A DNA stretch of 64,000 nucleotides, taken from positions 57,120 to 121,119 of the forward strand of contig JAZKXZ010000020.1 in the NCBI GenBank assembly GCA_045611845.1. Direction: 5' to 3'. Below the pieces are notes generated by a model that was not told where the DNA came from, made no database searches, and saw nothing but the letters and a program-made list of their open reading frames with translations. Position numbers and translations under genes: made by a program. Position 1 is the first letter of the stretch, and each line of letters begins with the position of its first letter. The stretch is from Enterocola sp045611845 (GTDB taxonomy: Bacteria; Bacteroidota; Bacteroidia; Bacteroidales; Paludibacteraceae). Positions 51,101 through 57,921 of this stretch are shown here, in pieces.

Positions 51101-51476
51101 GTGTAATTTTAATATTAGAAAAATCTCCAGCAAAGTTCCCACTATATACAAAACGAATTTTACGTGTAGATTTAGACAACTGAATAGTAGATGTACCAGA
51201 TTTAGATTCTGATACTACATTAATTTTCCAATCATTATCAATATATTCATCAACTCTCCATTGTATACCTGTTGCAGAATTTGATGTTGTTTTATAACTA
51301 AAACTTACAATAGGACTATTTAAACTTGTAGTATACTCCTCTGTTTTATCTTCATAATTGAAACCACCCCAAGTGGGATCACCCAATCGAATATTAGATA
51401 AAGTTTCTACACAATCCGCCCCAGAAGCTACAGCAAATAAGAAGACATAAATGCACGTAAAAATAAGTTTTTTCAT
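48177..51476 (-). CDS. Large secreted protein with T9SS type A C-terminal sorting domain
   Basis: A 1099-residue protein with a signal peptide (MKKLIFTCIYVFLFAVASGA). Beta-rich, ASPM/choice-of-anchor-like segments occur around residues 135-225 and again near 445-530 (NDINFGVIEQGSS, SIDFGEVDFGESV). A fibronectin type III domain lies between (TSIRLSWDKVQDATAYRIVE). The last 75 residues or so form a type A CTD (IAVYDLSGRLQVYEEVEAGQY... ending VEKIRIN), the signal for T9SS export and anchoring. No catalytic motif was recognised, so an adhesin or matrix role is possible. Its own -7 element lies at 51529-51537, and a phased repeat cluster lies further upstream. Confidence 0.88.
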   Translation of the reverse strand: MKKLIFTCIYVFLFAVASGADCVETLSNIRLGDPTWGGFNYEDKTEEYTTSLNSPIVSFSYKTTSNSATGIQWRVDEYIDNDWKINVVSESKSGTSTIQLSKSTRKIRFVYSGNFAGDFSNIKITQGSYLELPTNDINFGVIEQGSSISNKSISINYSAINSDLTASIGSGVFSIDKTNIASAGCSYGTTTINVSFRPTQLGVFSDEIAFSNGSVVKVYGEYSRKINTTLKVVKEGYTSIRLSWDKVQDATAYRIVENTTGVTYTVDGAATEFNVTGLTMGTTYNFTLYAIFNGALSINGTNSVEATTKQVDVKLEDCVVFEDAEEKSYLVDISVERYVEYALPNDVSYYTKRLEFEVKASNNSYIDIDGDMGIYVLLRGADNYQKLSNWNGKSAGINENYKTCVVEIPYNTISIKFSNGIWNGSLMRYVRNLKVFKDNILESDINSIDFGEVDFGESVVREFNLTYANAAKLKAGIDSDQFSIVAFIDADACAEGVQTVSIKFSPNDCKADYTSSLSIFNGQDISITLTGSLKKPTTTVNKIIWNGTASTEWDNRDNWNKMDKSPLTCADILAEDLTVILPAGLNRYPTLPDISTEKAFKEDRNDKWNGTQVNAGDNATATKVADKIYMEYGAALVGVEGLNANGVSRYNEATVQFEARRKDWLLVGSILNPFEDGTTTPRVMLSGDFYLNNLPLVYMHEAMIVDNETSTWDESFSTLTMEIVPNKVFAIRLPNQYGSPNPRPAIPYNKKNGTEYDGEAPHTYTFRGRFYNESSLPVYENLVAGELTLLTNSYPANISAYNLQRNSAGELIGTVQYYSYEDKSFIPVGQSNIEIKAQHGFVFTIANSGTLKVDKSDFNTTEVNHRSLEEEILSMRLQATNESTNVSSEVYLRYDELKDDELNYAVDAPKVFNDKESSLPDLYIMRYNKKWSGLNCPTLSESLPLGIKVKDASNTFKLSLKESNLPFDVKLEDRMLGKIYNLAEEVCEISALEAGLCEGRYYLTFQEKEDEDITTDIADDANYSNKIDIFTQGRQVVVSAPAEANLQTIAVYDLSGRLQVYEEVEAGQYVKLDIPLSSGIYTIHALGTTAERVEKIRIN

Positions 51477-51528
51477 CGTTTAAAGTTTAGTTTTATATAG
51501 TATAGTTTAGGTTTTCTAGAAAATGAAC

Positions 51529-51537
51529 GCAAAATTA
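51529..51537 (-). promoter_or_regulatory. Putative -7 element for the T9SS cargo gene
   Basis: Minus strand TAATTTTGC, 53 bp before the ATG at 51476. Confidence 0.5.
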
Positions 51538-51570
51538 ATAATAAATACTCATTTTTATGCTAAAAAACAT

Positions 51571-51636
51571 AAAAAAGGGGTGAAATTTCATCCCTTTTTT
51601 GAAAAATTTCATCCCTGTATAAGCACATTTCGTCCC
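51571..51636 (+). promoter_or_regulatory. Three TTTC(A/G)TCCC repeats at exact 21-bp spacing plus a palindrome
   Basis: TTTCATCCC occurs at 51586-51594 and 51607-51615, and TTTCGTCCC at 51628-51636, so the starts are exactly 21 bp apart. The first is half of a 30-bp near-perfect palindrome (51571-51600: A6-GGGGTG-AAATTT-CATCCC-T6). Direct repeats with two-turn spacing fit a multimeric regulator such as a LytTR-type protein. The palindrome also resembles a terminator, but no gene ends here. The cluster ends 38 bp before the permease -7 element. Confidence 0.6.
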
Positions 51637-51673
51637 ATTATCTAATTTTTAAACTAAAATCATTAAAATTTAC

Positions 51674-51681
51674 TATATTTG
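51674..51681 (+). promoter_or_regulatory. Putative -7 element for the purine permease
   Basis: TATATTTG, 18 bp before the ATG at 51700. No strong -33 element is visible, which fits dependence on an upstream activator. Confidence 0.5.
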
Positions 51682-51699
51682 TAAATTAAAACAACCTAT

Positions 51700-53001
51700 A
51701 TGAAAACAAATATACTTGAGAAGCTCTTTGGATTTAATCCAAACAAAAACAAGGTGAAAACCGAGGTAATGGCAGGTATTACAACCTTCTTTACCATGGC
51801 GTATATTTTAGCGGTGAATCCGGCGATTTTGGCAGCTGCAGGTATGGACGAAGGTGCTGTTTTTACTGTTACAGTGCTCATATCTGCTATTGCTACTTTA
51901 CTTATGGCATTGTATGCAAAACTACCGTTTGCGCTTGCGCCTGGTATGGGCTTAAATGCGTTCTTTGCATACACCATTTGCGTATCCATGGGGTATTCTT
52001 GGCAAATGGCGCTCACTGCAGTGCTTGTTGAGGGTATTATTTTCGTACTGCTTACGCTAACCAACCTTCGTGAGAAGATAGTATATAGTATTCCACGAAG
52101 TCTTCATGTGGCTATTGGAGCTGGTATTGGGCTGTTTATTCTTTTTCTTGGAATGCAAAATGGCAACTTAGTAGTGCGCGATGAAGCTACTATGGTAGCT
52201 CTTGGTGATATTACTTCTGGTCCTGCGCTTCTTTGCTGCATTGGTTTACTTGTTACTGCAGCGCTTATGTATAAGAAGGTACCAGGTGCTATGCTTTATG
52301 GAATCGTTCTTACAACCTTATTGGGTATTCCACTAGGCGTAACTGAATTTAAAGGTATATTTTCACTTCCTCCAAATCCAGAATCTATTATGTTTAAATT
52401 TGACATTTCATTCGTTGGCACAATAGATTTTTGGATTGTGATGTTTACTTTGCTTTTTGTGGATATGTTTGATACAATAGGCACTCTACTTGGCGTGGCT
52501 CAACACGCAGAGATGGTAGATAAGAAAACTGGCAAAATACCTTGGATAAAGAAAGCATTTATGGTGGACGCTATTTCTACCACTGCAGGTGCTATGATGG
52601 GTAGTAGTACAGTAACTACATTTACCGAGAGTACAGCTGGCATTACAGCGGGCGGACGTAGTGGTCTTACTTCGTTCACCGTGGCATGTTGTTTTATTCT
52701 ATCACTTTTCCTTTCTCCTTTATTTTTATCTATGCCAGGCGCAGCTACCGGCCCTATTCTTATTCTTGTAGGTGCGTCTATGTTATCTGGCGTGAGCAAA
52801 ATAAACTTTTCAGATTATTCAGAAAGTATTCCGTCTATACTTTGTATTACTATTATGGCGTTTGCATGTAGTATTGCAGATGGTATTGCTCTGGGCCTAA
52901 TTTCATATGTAGGTATTAAATTATTAACTGGTAAGGCTAAGGGTATTTCGTTTGCCACTTATATACTTACAGTTTTGTTTATTTTGAAGTTTATTATCTA
53001 A
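51700..53001 (+). CDS. NCS2-family purine (adenine/guanine/hypoxanthine) permease
   Basis: A 433-residue transporter of the AzgA/PbuG branch with about 12-14 transmembrane segments. Branch signatures are TEVMAGITTFFTMAYILAVNP near the N-terminus, LAPGMGLNAFFAYT, DMFDTIGTLLGVA, and SSTVTTFTESTAGITAGGRSGL. Imports purine bases by proton symport; exact base preference is unknown. Monocistronic by position. Its promoter region contains the phased repeats, so regulation by a dedicated DNA-binding protein is likely. Confidence 0.93.
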   Translation: MKTNILEKLFGFNPNKNKVKTEVMAGITTFFTMAYILAVNPAILAAAGMDEGAVFTVTVLISAIATLLMALYAKLPFALAPGMGLNAFFAYTICVSMGYSWQMALTAVLVEGIIFVLLTLTNLREKIVYSIPRSLHVAIGAGIGLFILFLGMQNGNLVVRDEATMVALGDITSGPALLCCIGLLVTAALMYKKVPGAMLYGIVLTTLLGIPLGVTEFKGIFSLPPNPESIMFKFDISFVGTIDFWIVMFTLLFVDMFDTIGTLLGVAQHAEMVDKKTGKIPWIKKAFMVDAISTTAGAMMGSSTVTTFTESTAGITAGGRSGLTSFTVACCFILSLFLSPLFLSMPGAATGPILILVGASMLSGVSKINFSDYSESIPSILCITIMAFACSIADGIALGLISYVGIKLLTGKAKGISFATYILTVLFILKFII

Positions 53002-53121
53002 AAAAACGACCAAATAAGGCAAAATTGAAATATTTTCATTGTTTTTTCTAATAATTAGTAATTTATTTCTGTTAATTTCTATTAATTTGTGAGTTTTAGT
53101 AGGAATTAGCAGAAATTTTAT

Positions 53122-53130
53122 TATCTTTGC
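53122..53130 (+). promoter_or_regulatory. Promoter of the XRE-cupin/acyl-CoA synthetase operon
   Basis: TATCTTTGC, 41 bp before the ATG at 53171; an exact consensus match. Confidence 0.65.
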
Positions 53131-53170
53131 ACTCCATTTTTTGAAAAATAATAAACAAACCTTATATAAT

Positions 53171-53737
53171 ATGTCTAACGAAATTTTAATTGGCGACAAA
53201 ATCAAAGCATTTAGAGAGACCCGCAAACTTACTCGTGAGCAACTTGCAGAAAACAGTGGTTTGGAGCTTTCTTTAGTAACAGAAATTGAAGAAAACACAA
53301 ATATTCCTTCACTTTCTCCACTTATCAAGATTGCCCGTGCTCTTGGAGTGCGTCTTGGTACTTTCCTAGATGATAGCACACACCTTGGCCCAGAAATTTG
53401 CCGTGGTGGTGGCAACGAAAAATGCTTAAGCACTTCTAACACAAAAAGTCGTTCAAATTCTCACCTAGATTTTATGTCTCTTGCAAAGAGCAAAACAGGT
53501 AGAAACATGGAGCCTTTCATCATAAACATTGAACCTACCGATAGTGAGCTTATGCTTTCTTCTCACGAGGGCGAAGAGTTTATTTATGTGCTAGATGGCC
53601 AAGTGAAAATAAAATATGGCATCAATGAGTATGTGCTTGAGGCTGGCGATAGCATTTATTATGATTCTATTGTGGAACACTTAGTTTATGCCACTGAGCC
53701 TGCTAAGATTTTGGCAGTGGTTTATGCTCCTTTCTAA
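53171..53737 (+). CDS. XRE-family regulator with cupin domain
   Basis: A 188-residue regulator from the ATG at 53171; an upstream TTG lies too close to the promoter. The N-terminal HTH_3 (about residues 8-65: IKAFRETRKLTREQLAENSGLELSLVTEIEENTNIPSLSPLIKIARAL) binds DNA. The C-terminal cupin_2 (about 120-188: HEGEEFIYVLDGQVKIKYG...LEAGDSIYYDSIVEHLVYA) senses a small molecule. The linker holds a Cys and Arg-rich stretch. It precedes the acyl-CoA synthetase by 3 bp, a conserved Bacteroidetes pairing, so it probably regulates that gene and itself. Confidence 0.92.
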   Translation: MSNEILIGDKIKAFRETRKLTREQLAENSGLELSLVTEIEENTNIPSLSPLIKIARALGVRLGTFLDDSTHLGPEICRGGGNEKCLSTSNTKSRSNSHLDFMSLAKSKTGRNMEPFIINIEPTDSELMLSSHEGEEFIYVLDGQVKIKYGINEYVLEAGDSIYYDSIVEHLVYATEPAKILAVVYAPF

Positions 53738-53740
53738 TTT

Positions 53741-55402
53741 ATGACTATGAATTACGAACTTTCTACTAGAACCCTAGGTGAATGGGTAGAATATTGGGCA
53801 GAGAAAACTCCTGATAAAGACTATATCGTATATGCAGACCGTGGACTTCGTTTCACATGGAAAGAGTTTAACGAACGTGTAAACCACCTTGCAAAAGGTA
53901 TGCTTGCAATAGGCATTGAAAAGGGTACTCACGTGGGTCTTTGGGCTACTAATGTGCCAGACTGGTTGACTTTCCTTTATGCTTGTGCGCGTATTGGTGC
54001 TGTTTGTGTAACTGTAAATACAAACTACAAGCAAAACGAACTTGAGTTTCTTTGTGAAAACTCAGATATGCATACCCTTTGTATCATAGATGGTACTTGG
54101 GATTGCGACTATGTGGATATGACATACAAAATGCTTCCTGAACTTAAAACTTGCCAACGTGGTAAGCTAAACAGCGAGCGTTTCCCAAAAATGAAAAATG
54201 TTATCTACATTGGTCAAGAAAAACATCGTGGTATGTATAACACTGCTGAGATTTTGCTTCTTGGTAGTTCTATTTCTGATGATAAACTTAATGAGGCTAA
54301 AGCCAACGTTAATTGTCACGACGTGGTAAATATGCAATATACCTCTGGAACCACTGGTTTCCCTAAGGGTGTGATGCTTACTCACTATAATATTTCAAAC
54401 GACGGTTTCTTCACTGGCGAACACATGAAGTTTACCTCTGATGATAAGCTTTGCGTTTGCGTGCCTCTTTTCCACTGCTTTGGTGTGGTGCTTGCCACTA
54501 TGAACTGTTTAACACACGGTTGTACACAAGTAATGGTAGAGAAGTTTGACCCACTTGTGGTGCTTGCTTCTGTGCACCAAGAACGTTGTACTGCCCTTTA
54601 TGGTGTGCCTACAATGTTTATTGCGGAACTAAATCACCCTATGTTTGATATGTTTGACCTAACATGTCTTCGTACAGGTATTATGGCTGGTGCGCTTTGT
54701 CCTATTGAGCTTATGCGTCAGGTTTCTGACAAAATGCATATGACTATTACTTCTGTATATGGTTTGACAGAGACTTCTCCTGGTATGACTCAAACCACTA
54801 TCGAGGATAGTTTTGAAAAACGTTGTACCACTGTGGGTCGCGATTATCCATTTGTGGAAGTGCAAGTAATCGATCCAGAAACTGGCGAAATTTGTCCTCC
54901 AGGGGTGCAAGGCGAAATGTGTTGCCGTGGTTTCAACGTAATGAAAGGTTACTACAAAAACGAGAAAGCTACAGAAGAAATTATCGATGCTAATGGATTC
55001 CTTCACTCTGGTGACCTTGGTGTGAAAGATGAAGATGGATATTATCGCATTACTGGTCGTATCAAAGATATGATTATTCGTGGTGGCGAAAACATTTATC
55101 CTCGCGAAATTGAAGAATTCCTTTATCACCTAGAAGGTGTGAGCGACGTGCAAGTGGCTGCTGTGCCATCTAAAAAATATGGAGAAGAGGTGGGTGCATT
55201 CATTATTCTTAAAGAAGGAGTTCAATTGGCTCCAGAAGATGTGCGCGACTTCTGTAAAGGCAAAATTGCTCGTTACAAAATCCCTAAATATGTATTCTTT
55301 GTAGATAGTTTTCCACTTACAGGTAGTGGTAAAATCCAAAAATACAAACTAAAAGAACTAAGTTTACAACTTTGCGCCGAACAAGGCATCGAAGTTATCT
55401 AA
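53741..55402 (+). CDS. AMP-forming acyl-CoA synthetase
   Basis: A 553-residue ANL-family ligase. The phosphate loop is MQYTSGTTGFPKG. The adenine motif includes SVYGLTETSPG. The Asp of SGDLGVKDEDGYYRITGR and the hinge KDMIIRGGENIYPREIE are present. The C-terminal catalytic lysine lies in GSGKIQKYKL. The profile fits medium/long-chain fatty acyl-CoA ligases (FadD/AcsM-like). Substrate length is unknown. Co-transcribed with the XRE-cupin regulator; a strong hairpin follows the stop. Confidence 0.93.
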   Translation: MTMNYELSTRTLGEWVEYWAEKTPDKDYIVYADRGLRFTWKEFNERVNHLAKGMLAIGIEKGTHVGLWATNVPDWLTFLYACARIGAVCVTVNTNYKQNELEFLCENSDMHTLCIIDGTWDCDYVDMTYKMLPELKTCQRGKLNSERFPKMKNVIYIGQEKHRGMYNTAEILLLGSSISDDKLNEAKANVNCHDVVNMQYTSGTTGFPKGVMLTHYNISNDGFFTGEHMKFTSDDKLCVCVPLFHCFGVVLATMNCLTHGCTQVMVEKFDPLVVLASVHQERCTALYGVPTMFIAELNHPMFDMFDLTCLRTGIMAGALCPIELMRQVSDKMHMTITSVYGLTETSPGMTQTTIEDSFEKRCTTVGRDYPFVEVQVIDPETGEICPPGVQGEMCCRGFNVMKGYYKNEKATEEIIDANGFLHSGDLGVKDEDGYYRITGRIKDMIIRGGENIYPREIEEFLYHLEGVSDVQVAAVPSKKYGEEVGAFIILKEGVQLAPEDVRDFCKGKIARYKIPKYVFFVDSFPLTGSGKIQKYKLKELSLQLCAEQGIEVI

Positions 55403-55405
55403 TAA

Positions 55406-55440
55406 TTAAGGGCGACCATTTGGCCGCCCTTAACTTTTAT
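55406..55440. terminator. Bidirectional terminator between the acyl-CoA synthetase and topA
   Basis: TTAAGGGCG (55406-55414) pairs with CGCCCTTAA (55425-55433) around ACCATTTGGC. T-rich on the plus-strand side; it lies downstream of both convergent genes. Confidence 0.85.
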
Positions 55441-55447
55441 CTTATAA

Positions 55448-57760
55448 TTATTTTTTTCTACCTCTTTTTGCTGGTTTAGCAGGTGTTTCCTCTATTATCT
55501 TAACACAATCTTCGTAAGTTAATGCCTCTACATTGCAATCTTTTGGAAGTTTGTAGTTTGTTTTGTCTTTGCATAGATAAACACCATATCTACCGTTTAA
55601 AAGTTGCATAGTAGCATCTTCGGCAAATGTTTTCACAACTTTGTTTGCTTCAGCTTCTTTTTTTGCATTAAGAAGTTCTTCTGCTTCTGCTAGAGTTACA
55701 GAAAGTGGATCGTATGTTTTAGGAAGAGAGCAGAATGCACCATTATAAGCAATATAAGGACCAAATCTACCCACAGCTACTTTCACTTCTTTACCTTCTA
55801 GTTCGCCTAGCACGCGAGGAAGTTTAAATAACTCTAATGCTTCTTCTAAAGTAATAGTTTCTAGAGATTGTTCAGATTTTAGCGATGCAAAGGTTGGTTT
55901 ACCGCTATCGGTAGCATCGCCCATTTGAGCCACTACGCCAAAACGACCAATTTTTACGTAAATAGGCTTACCTGTTTTAGGGTCTGTACCTAAAAGACGT
56001 TCACCAGCCTTTCTTTCTGTCTTTTTGCTAGAAGATTCTTCTATTGTTTTATGGAAGTCTTTATAGAAATTGTCTATTGTTGATTCCCATTTTTCTTCGC
56101 CTTCAGCAATTTTATCTAGGTCTTTTTCCACTTGAGCAGTGAAGTTGTAGTCGATAATACTTTGGAAGTTTTCCACTAGATAGTCATTTACCACAACACC
56201 TATATCGGTAGGGAAAAGTTTAGATTTTTCTGCTCCGTAAACCTCTTCGTTCACTTGTTCGGTGATAATACCTTTTTCTAAAACAAGTGAGTTGTAATTT
56301 CTCTTAGCACCTTCTCTATCAGTTTTTTCTACGTATTCACGGTTTTGAATTGTACTAATAGTAGGAGCATATGTAGAAGGACGACCAATGCCTAGCTCCT
56401 CCATTTTACGCACTAGTGAAGCTTCGGTGTATCTAGCAGGACGTTGGGTAAAACGTTCTGTACAATCAATCTTTTTGTATTCTAGTTTTTCACCGCTTTT
56501 GAATGCAGGAAGAATATTTAGTGAAGATTCTTCATCTTCGTCGTCTTTTGATTCCATATAAACTTTAAGGAAACCATCAAACACTAGCACTTCACCCATC
56601 GCCACAAAAGTTTCTTTTGAGTTGTCTAGTTCTATGGTAATGGTGGTTTTTTCTAGTTCTGCATCTGCCATTTGAGAGGCAATGGTGCGTTTCCAGATAA
56701 GTTCATATAGATACTTTTCTTGTTTTGTACCTTCTATTGTGGCATCTGCAAGGTTTGTAGGACGAATAGCTTCGTGAGCCTCTTGAGCACCTTTAGCTTT
56801 GGTTGCATATTGTCTTACCTTGCTATATTTCTCACCTGCAAATGATACAATAGCAAATTTTGCAGCATTAAGAGCAAGATTTGAAAGGTTTACAGAGTCT
56901 GTACGCATGTAAGTGATTTTACCACTTTCGTATAGCTTTTGAGCTATCATCATGGTTTGAGACACTGAATAACCAAGTTTGCGTGCTGCCTCTTGTTGCA
57001 GTGTAGAAGTAGTAAATGGAGGCGCAGGAGTGCGTTTTGCTGGTTTTGTTACCACATCAGAGATAGTGAAAGAAGCATCTTTACATTTTTCCAAGAAACT
57101 TTGTGCTTCTTTTTTGGTTGCAAAACGTTTAGATAGTTCTGCTTTAAGCTCCACTCCGTTTGCATCTGTAAATAATGCAACTATCTTGTAGTTTGACTCT
57201 GCCTTGAAACCTTGAATTTCGCGTTCTCTATCCACAATTAATCTCACAGCCACAGACTGAACACGTCCTGCAGATAGTGATGGTTTAATTTTTTTCCATA
57301 GAATTGGAGAAAGTTCAAAACCTACTATACGGTCTAATACTCTACGTGCTTGTTGAGCATTAACTAGGTCTATATCAATGTTTCTAGGATTTTTAATAGC
57401 ATTTAATATAGCATTCTCGGTAATTTCGTGAAATACTATACGTTTTGTTTTATTTGTATCTAAGCCCAAAACCTCTGCCAAATGCCATGCAATAGCTTCT
57501 CCCTCGCGGTCTTCATCGGAAGCTAGCCAAACCATTTCTGATTCTTTTACTTTCTTCTTAAGCTCTGTTACTAGTTTCTTTTTATCTGAAGGAACTTCGT
57601 ATATAGGAGAATAGTTCTTAGTGAAGTCTATACTAATATCTTTGGTTTTAAGGTCACGTATATGACCAAAACTAGACATCACAGTATAATCCTTACCTAA
57701 GAATTTCTCTATGGTTTTTGCTTTTGCTGGAGATTCGACTATAACTAGATTTTTACTCAT
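55448..57760 (-). CDS. topA: DNA topoisomerase I
   Basis: A type IA enzyme that relaxes negative supercoils. 770 residues from the ATG at 57760; 37 upstream codons in frame would run through the promoter and are rejected. The TOPRIM domain begins NLVIVESPAKAKTIEKFLG and contains WLASDEDREGEAIAWHL. The active-site tyrosine is in GKITYMRTDSVNLS. GIGRPSTYAPTISTIQNR is conserved. The C-terminus carries repeated topo_C-type modules (YGVYLCKDKTNYKLP) without zinc cysteines and ends in the basic AKRGRKK. Single-gene unit with a TACTTTTGC promoter. Confidence 0.97.
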   Translation of the reverse strand: MSKNLVIVESPAKAKTIEKFLGKDYTVMSSFGHIRDLKTKDISIDFTKNYSPIYEVPSDKKKLVTELKKKVKESEMVWLASDEDREGEAIAWHLAEVLGLDTNKTKRIVFHEITENAILNAIKNPRNIDIDLVNAQQARRVLDRIVGFELSPILWKKIKPSLSAGRVQSVAVRLIVDREREIQGFKAESNYKIVALFTDANGVELKAELSKRFATKKEAQSFLEKCKDASFTISDVVTKPAKRTPAPPFTTSTLQQEAARKLGYSVSQTMMIAQKLYESGKITYMRTDSVNLSNLALNAAKFAIVSFAGEKYSKVRQYATKAKGAQEAHEAIRPTNLADATIEGTKQEKYLYELIWKRTIASQMADAELEKTTITIELDNSKETFVAMGEVLVFDGFLKVYMESKDDEDEESSLNILPAFKSGEKLEYKKIDCTERFTQRPARYTEASLVRKMEELGIGRPSTYAPTISTIQNREYVEKTDREGAKRNYNSLVLEKGIITEQVNEEVYGAEKSKLFPTDIGVVVNDYLVENFQSIIDYNFTAQVEKDLDKIAEGEEKWESTIDNFYKDFHKTIEESSSKKTERKAGERLLGTDPKTGKPIYVKIGRFGVVAQMGDATDSGKPTFASLKSEQSLETITLEEALELFKLPRVLGELEGKEVKVAVGRFGPYIAYNGAFCSLPKTYDPLSVTLAEAEELLNAKKEAEANKVVKTFAEDATMQLLNGRYGVYLCKDKTNYKLPKDCNVEALTYEDCVKIIEETPAKPAKRGRKK

Positions 57761-57800
57761 ATTTATGAAGTCATCGATGGTTAGACAATCAAAATTCGCT

Positions 57801-57809
57801 GCAAAAGTA
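57801..57809 (-). promoter_or_regulatory. Putative -7 element for topA
   Basis: Minus strand TACTTTTGC, 41 bp before the ATG at 57760. TTG triplets lie 12-18 bp further upstream (around 57820-57827). Confidence 0.55.
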
Positions 57810-57894
57810 ATAAATTTTTGACAACAACTAAAAATTTTACATATAATATGTGTAAAAATGCGTATTTCCAACCCACAACCTTAAAAAAAATTCT

Positions 57895-57903
57895 TAAATT
57901 TGC
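57895..57903 (+). promoter_or_regulatory. Putative -7 element for glnN
   Basis: TAAATTTGC, 19 bp before the ATG at 57922. Confidence 0.5.
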
Positions 57904-57921
57904 GTTTTAAAACATTCATTT

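Noticed and set aside
53065..53089. ATTTCTGTTAATTTCTATTAATTTG tandem-like run before the XRE-cupin gene
   Set aside because: Short, A/T-rich and degenerate; not distinguishable from compositional bias.
57761..57871. N-terminal extension of topA
   Set aside because: The 37 extra codons cover the promoter and are not TopA-like; the conserved start NLVIVESPAKAKTI follows ATG 57760.
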